The notes under the pieces are model-generated. The model was not told where the DNA came from. It saw only the letters and a list, made by a program, of their open reading frames with translations, and did not search any database. Both the position numbers and the translations under genes were made by a program. Positions 43,952 through 45,517 of a stretch of DNA of 45,517 bases are shown one piece after another. How positions within the stretch are numbered: position 1 is the first letter of the stretch; each line of letters opens with the position of its first letter. This stretch comes from Desulforegula conservatrix Mb1Pa (GTDB taxonomy: Bacteria > Desulfobacterota > Desulfobacteria > Desulfobacterales > Desulforegulaceae), in NCBI RefSeq assembly GCF_000426225.1, contig NZ_AUEY01000028.1, positions 1 through 45,517 on the forward strand, in the 5' to 3' direction.

Positions 43952-44719
43952 ATGATTGAAAAAATTGAAATAAACGGCTGCTTGCTTGCCATTCAAAAAA
44001 GCTTTTCAAAAAAACCGGATTCAACAGTCATGGTTTTTCTGCATGAAGGCCTTGGCTCAATAGGATTCTGGAAGGATTTCCCGGAATACGTGGGCAATAT
44101 AACAGGTCTGCCGTATCTTGTTTATGACCGTCCTGGATACGGCCATTCCGATGAATTGCCATATGAAAGAAAAATCGATTATCACAGAATAGAAGCCCTG
44201 GATTATCTTGCGCCCATGCTTGAAAAGCTTGAAATCACAAAACCAGTTCTGATAGGTCATAGCGACGGAGGCACGATTGCTCTTCTGTATGCAGCCTCTA
44301 ATCCTGACAATGTCACCTCTGTTGTCACTATCGGCTCCCATGTATTCAATGACGATGTTACCAGAAGTGGAATCAGTAACGCAGTTCAGGGATATGAGAA
44401 AGGCGGGTTCAAGGCTTCTCTTGAAAAATTCCACGGTGAAAAGACAGACTCTGTTTTTTACTCATGGGCGCATACCTGGCTGTCTGATGAAGCAAAAAAC
44501 TGGGATATCAGGCCTTGCCTGAAAAGAATCACATGCTCTGTACTTGCCATTGAAGGTGAAAATGATCCGTACAGCGCAGGAAACCAGGCCACTGAGACTG
44601 CAAAATACTGCGACTGCCAGGCAGTTTTAATTCCTGGGCTTGAACATACGCCCCACATTGAAGACCCGGTACTGACAGGTTCATTGATTGTAGAGTTTCT
44701 AAAAAATTTAAATTTATGA
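43952..44719 (+). CDS. alpha/beta hydrolase
   Basis: A 255-residue alpha/beta-hydrolase. The nucleophile elbow is GHSDGG with Ser104. VYDRPGYGHSDELP supplies the oxyanion region, EGENDPYSAG the likely acid Asp, and LEHTPHIED the catalytic His. The substrate is not clear; relatives are esterases, carboxyl-ester or C-C bond hydrolases. It starts two bases after the RMD1-type gene and is followed 16 bases later by a small alpha/beta-barrel gene. The coupled arrangement suggests a shared pathway, perhaps aromatic acid breakdown, but that is inference. Confidence 0.88.
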   Translation: MIEKIEINGCLLAIQKSFSKKPDSTVMVFLHEGLGSIGFWKDFPEYVGNITGLPYLVYDRPGYGHSDELPYERKIDYHRIEALDYLAPMLEKLEITKPVLIGHSDGGTIALLYAASNPDNVTSVVTIGSHVFNDDVTRSGISNAVQGYEKGGFKASLEKFHGEKTDSVFYSWAHTWLSDEAKNWDIRPCLKRITCSVLAIEGENDPYSAGNQATETAKYCDCQAVLIPGLEHTPHIEDPVLTGSLIVEFLKNLNL

Positions 44720-44735
44720 ATAACGGGAATCTAAT

Positions 44736-44996
44736 ATGCCAAAGAAATATATGGTTTTCTGGAAGCCGAAACAAAAGCCTGACGATAAATATATCTCTCT
44801 TATTCCTGAAGAAATAAAGGCAGCACAAGCTCTTAAAGACAAAGGCAAAATACTGGAAGACTGGATTGCCCTGGACAGATCAAAGGGCTGGATTCTTATG
44901 AGAGCCGAATCTGAAAACGAAGTCACAGAGGATCTTAAAACCCTTCCACTTTATAGTTTTCTTGTTCTTGAGATAACAGAGCTCTTCGCGCCTTAG
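44736..44996 (+). CDS. small dimeric alpha/beta-barrel protein (muconolactone-isomerase-like)
   Basis: An 86-residue protein with the dimeric alpha/beta-barrel pattern. A first strand (KKYMVFWKP) is followed by a helix (PEEIKAAQALKDKGKI), a beta-hairpin (ILEDWIALDRSKGWILMRAES) and a final LPLYSFLVLEITEL. The spacing resembles muconolactone delta-isomerases and similar small proteins. No active-site residue can be assigned. GGGAAT precedes the ATG. It closes the RMD1/hydrolase operon. Confidence 0.7.
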   Translation: MPKKYMVFWKPKQKPDDKYISLIPEEIKAAQALKDKGKILEDWIALDRSKGWILMRAESENEVTEDLKTLPLYSFLVLEITELFAP

Positions 44997-45027
44997 AAAC
45001 AGCCCTGATCAGGTTTTTAATTATACT

Positions 45028-45182
45028 TGATGGACTCGCAAAAAGTCAGATTTTCGTTATTCCGGTGCAGCCTGCCCCGGTGAAAACAGGGAGCCTTAAT
45101 CCATAAGATACTGTAATTACTGAATACTGAATCAAGTCCGGCATGACACCAATGCCTTTTTGGGCTTTTTGCAAGACCATCA
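45028..45182 (-). repeat. MITE-like palindromic repeat, copy J (divergent, inverted interior)
   Basis: Both termini read TGATGG(A/T)CT inward (45028 and complement of 45182). The interior has AAGTCCGGCATGAC in inverted orientation and an expanded middle. No clean duplication at the flanks. Confidence 0.7.
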
Positions 45183-45309
45183 AAACTTCCAAACAGAAAC
45201 TGGTATTCTCTTATGTGCTTATGCTCAATTCTCAGTAACATTTGAAAGTTCATGGGCTTAACATTTTTAAAACTCTAAAATTATCAGTTTTTTGCCTACT
45301 AACAAAACC

Positions 45310-45415
45310 ATAAAGTTTTTGCGGAGCTTTTTACAAAAAGCGACCCGCCGGAGGCACTCGGCTTAACGTCGGATTACGGACAAAGGGCGTCCTAATCCGA
45401 CCTGATATGGTTGTC
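45310..45415 (+). repeat. composite two-hairpin repeat, copy f
   Basis: TTTTGCGGAGC ... AAAGCGACCCGCCGGAGG, then GTCGGATTA (45368-45376) / TAATCCGAC (45393-45401). The inner stem is GGAC/GTCC where copies a and e have GAGC/GCTC, a paired change that keeps base pairing. Confidence 0.85.
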
Positions 45416-45517
45416 ACCAGTCAAGAGAATAATAATCTCCCATCCACTTTTTTAGTGGCGGCAATGGACATTATGCCCAGAGCATAGGCAGAGGCGAAAC
45501 AGGTTAAGCGACGATTG
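45416..45517. other. window end, no feature recognised
   Basis: Last 100 bases: no start codon with a ribosome-binding site and no convincing palindrome. A gene or element could begin just outside. Confidence 0.3.

Noticed and set aside
45017-45253. 78-codon minus-strand frame at the window end
   Set aside because: It runs through MITE copy J and reads the repeat peptide; no ribosome-binding site.
7067-45415. CRISPR array among the many repeats
   Set aside because: The repeats are dispersed at kilobase distances, vary in orientation and have no regular spacers; no cas genes are present.

Overview
The window looks like a chromosomal segment from a moderately AT-rich Gram-negative bacterium, most likely a Desulfobacterota (Desulfobacterales-type) sulfate reducer or relative. 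The clues are indirect: a ThrH-type phosphatase next to homoserine dehydrogenase, a phenylacetate-CoA ligase / ACT / branched-chain ABC transporter operon, a sigma-54 activator beside acetate transporters, a probable small selenoprotein, and dense palindromic repeats. The taxonomic placement is inference.

Layout. 1-300: right end of an IS21-type element (istB fragment). 624-3000 (minus): hom-thrH-yggU and an initiator tRNA with its own terminator. 3249-7066 (plus): purM, tsaD and a class I/II aminotransferase. 7067-8490: repeats, truA (minus), and behind it a very small dual-CXXC gene with an in-frame TGA followed by a SECIS-like hairpin. 8672-13627 (plus): an orphan PycTM (Pycsar effector-like) membrane protein, argJ-rluB, then AIM24-like, SH3-like and M48 protease genes. 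14103-18976 (minus): a sigma-54 activator followed by satP and the yjcH-actP pair, an acetate-uptake locus. 19414-25093 (plus): parE, parC and an M18 aminopeptidase. 25337-27062: a coupled trio (two-TM protein, YkgJ-type cysteine cluster protein, zinc-ribbon HDOD protein). 27482-29699: thiD, convergent with and overlapping a histidine kinase whose ATP-binding motifs are degenerate. 30342-39965 (minus): crotonase, then paaK - ACT - livK-H-M-G-F - a second PaaK-like gene. 40273-44996: a chemotaxis receptor, a DUF7832-like gene, and an RMD1 / hydrolase / small barrel operon. The last 500 bases are repeats.

How genes work together. The paaK-ACT-liv operon should import branched-chain or aromatic amino acids or related acids and activate an aryl acid to its CoA thioester. 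A good sigma-70 promoter lies about 170 nt upstream of paaK, and an intrinsic terminator ends just before the paaK ribosome-binding site. A 19-codon reading frame rich in Phe and Arg codons stops at the base of that terminator. This is a candidate attenuator. The acetate locus combines two unrelated acetate transporter types behind one regulator.

Repeats. Two palindromic families punctuate most intergenic gaps. One is a roughly 130-bp MITE-like element (ten full or partial copies); five copies are flanked by 8-9 bp direct repeats that mostly end in TGA, which suggests real transposition. The other is a composite of two hairpins in which one stem shows a compensatory base change between copies. 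Several sit at the gene junctions of the liv operon.
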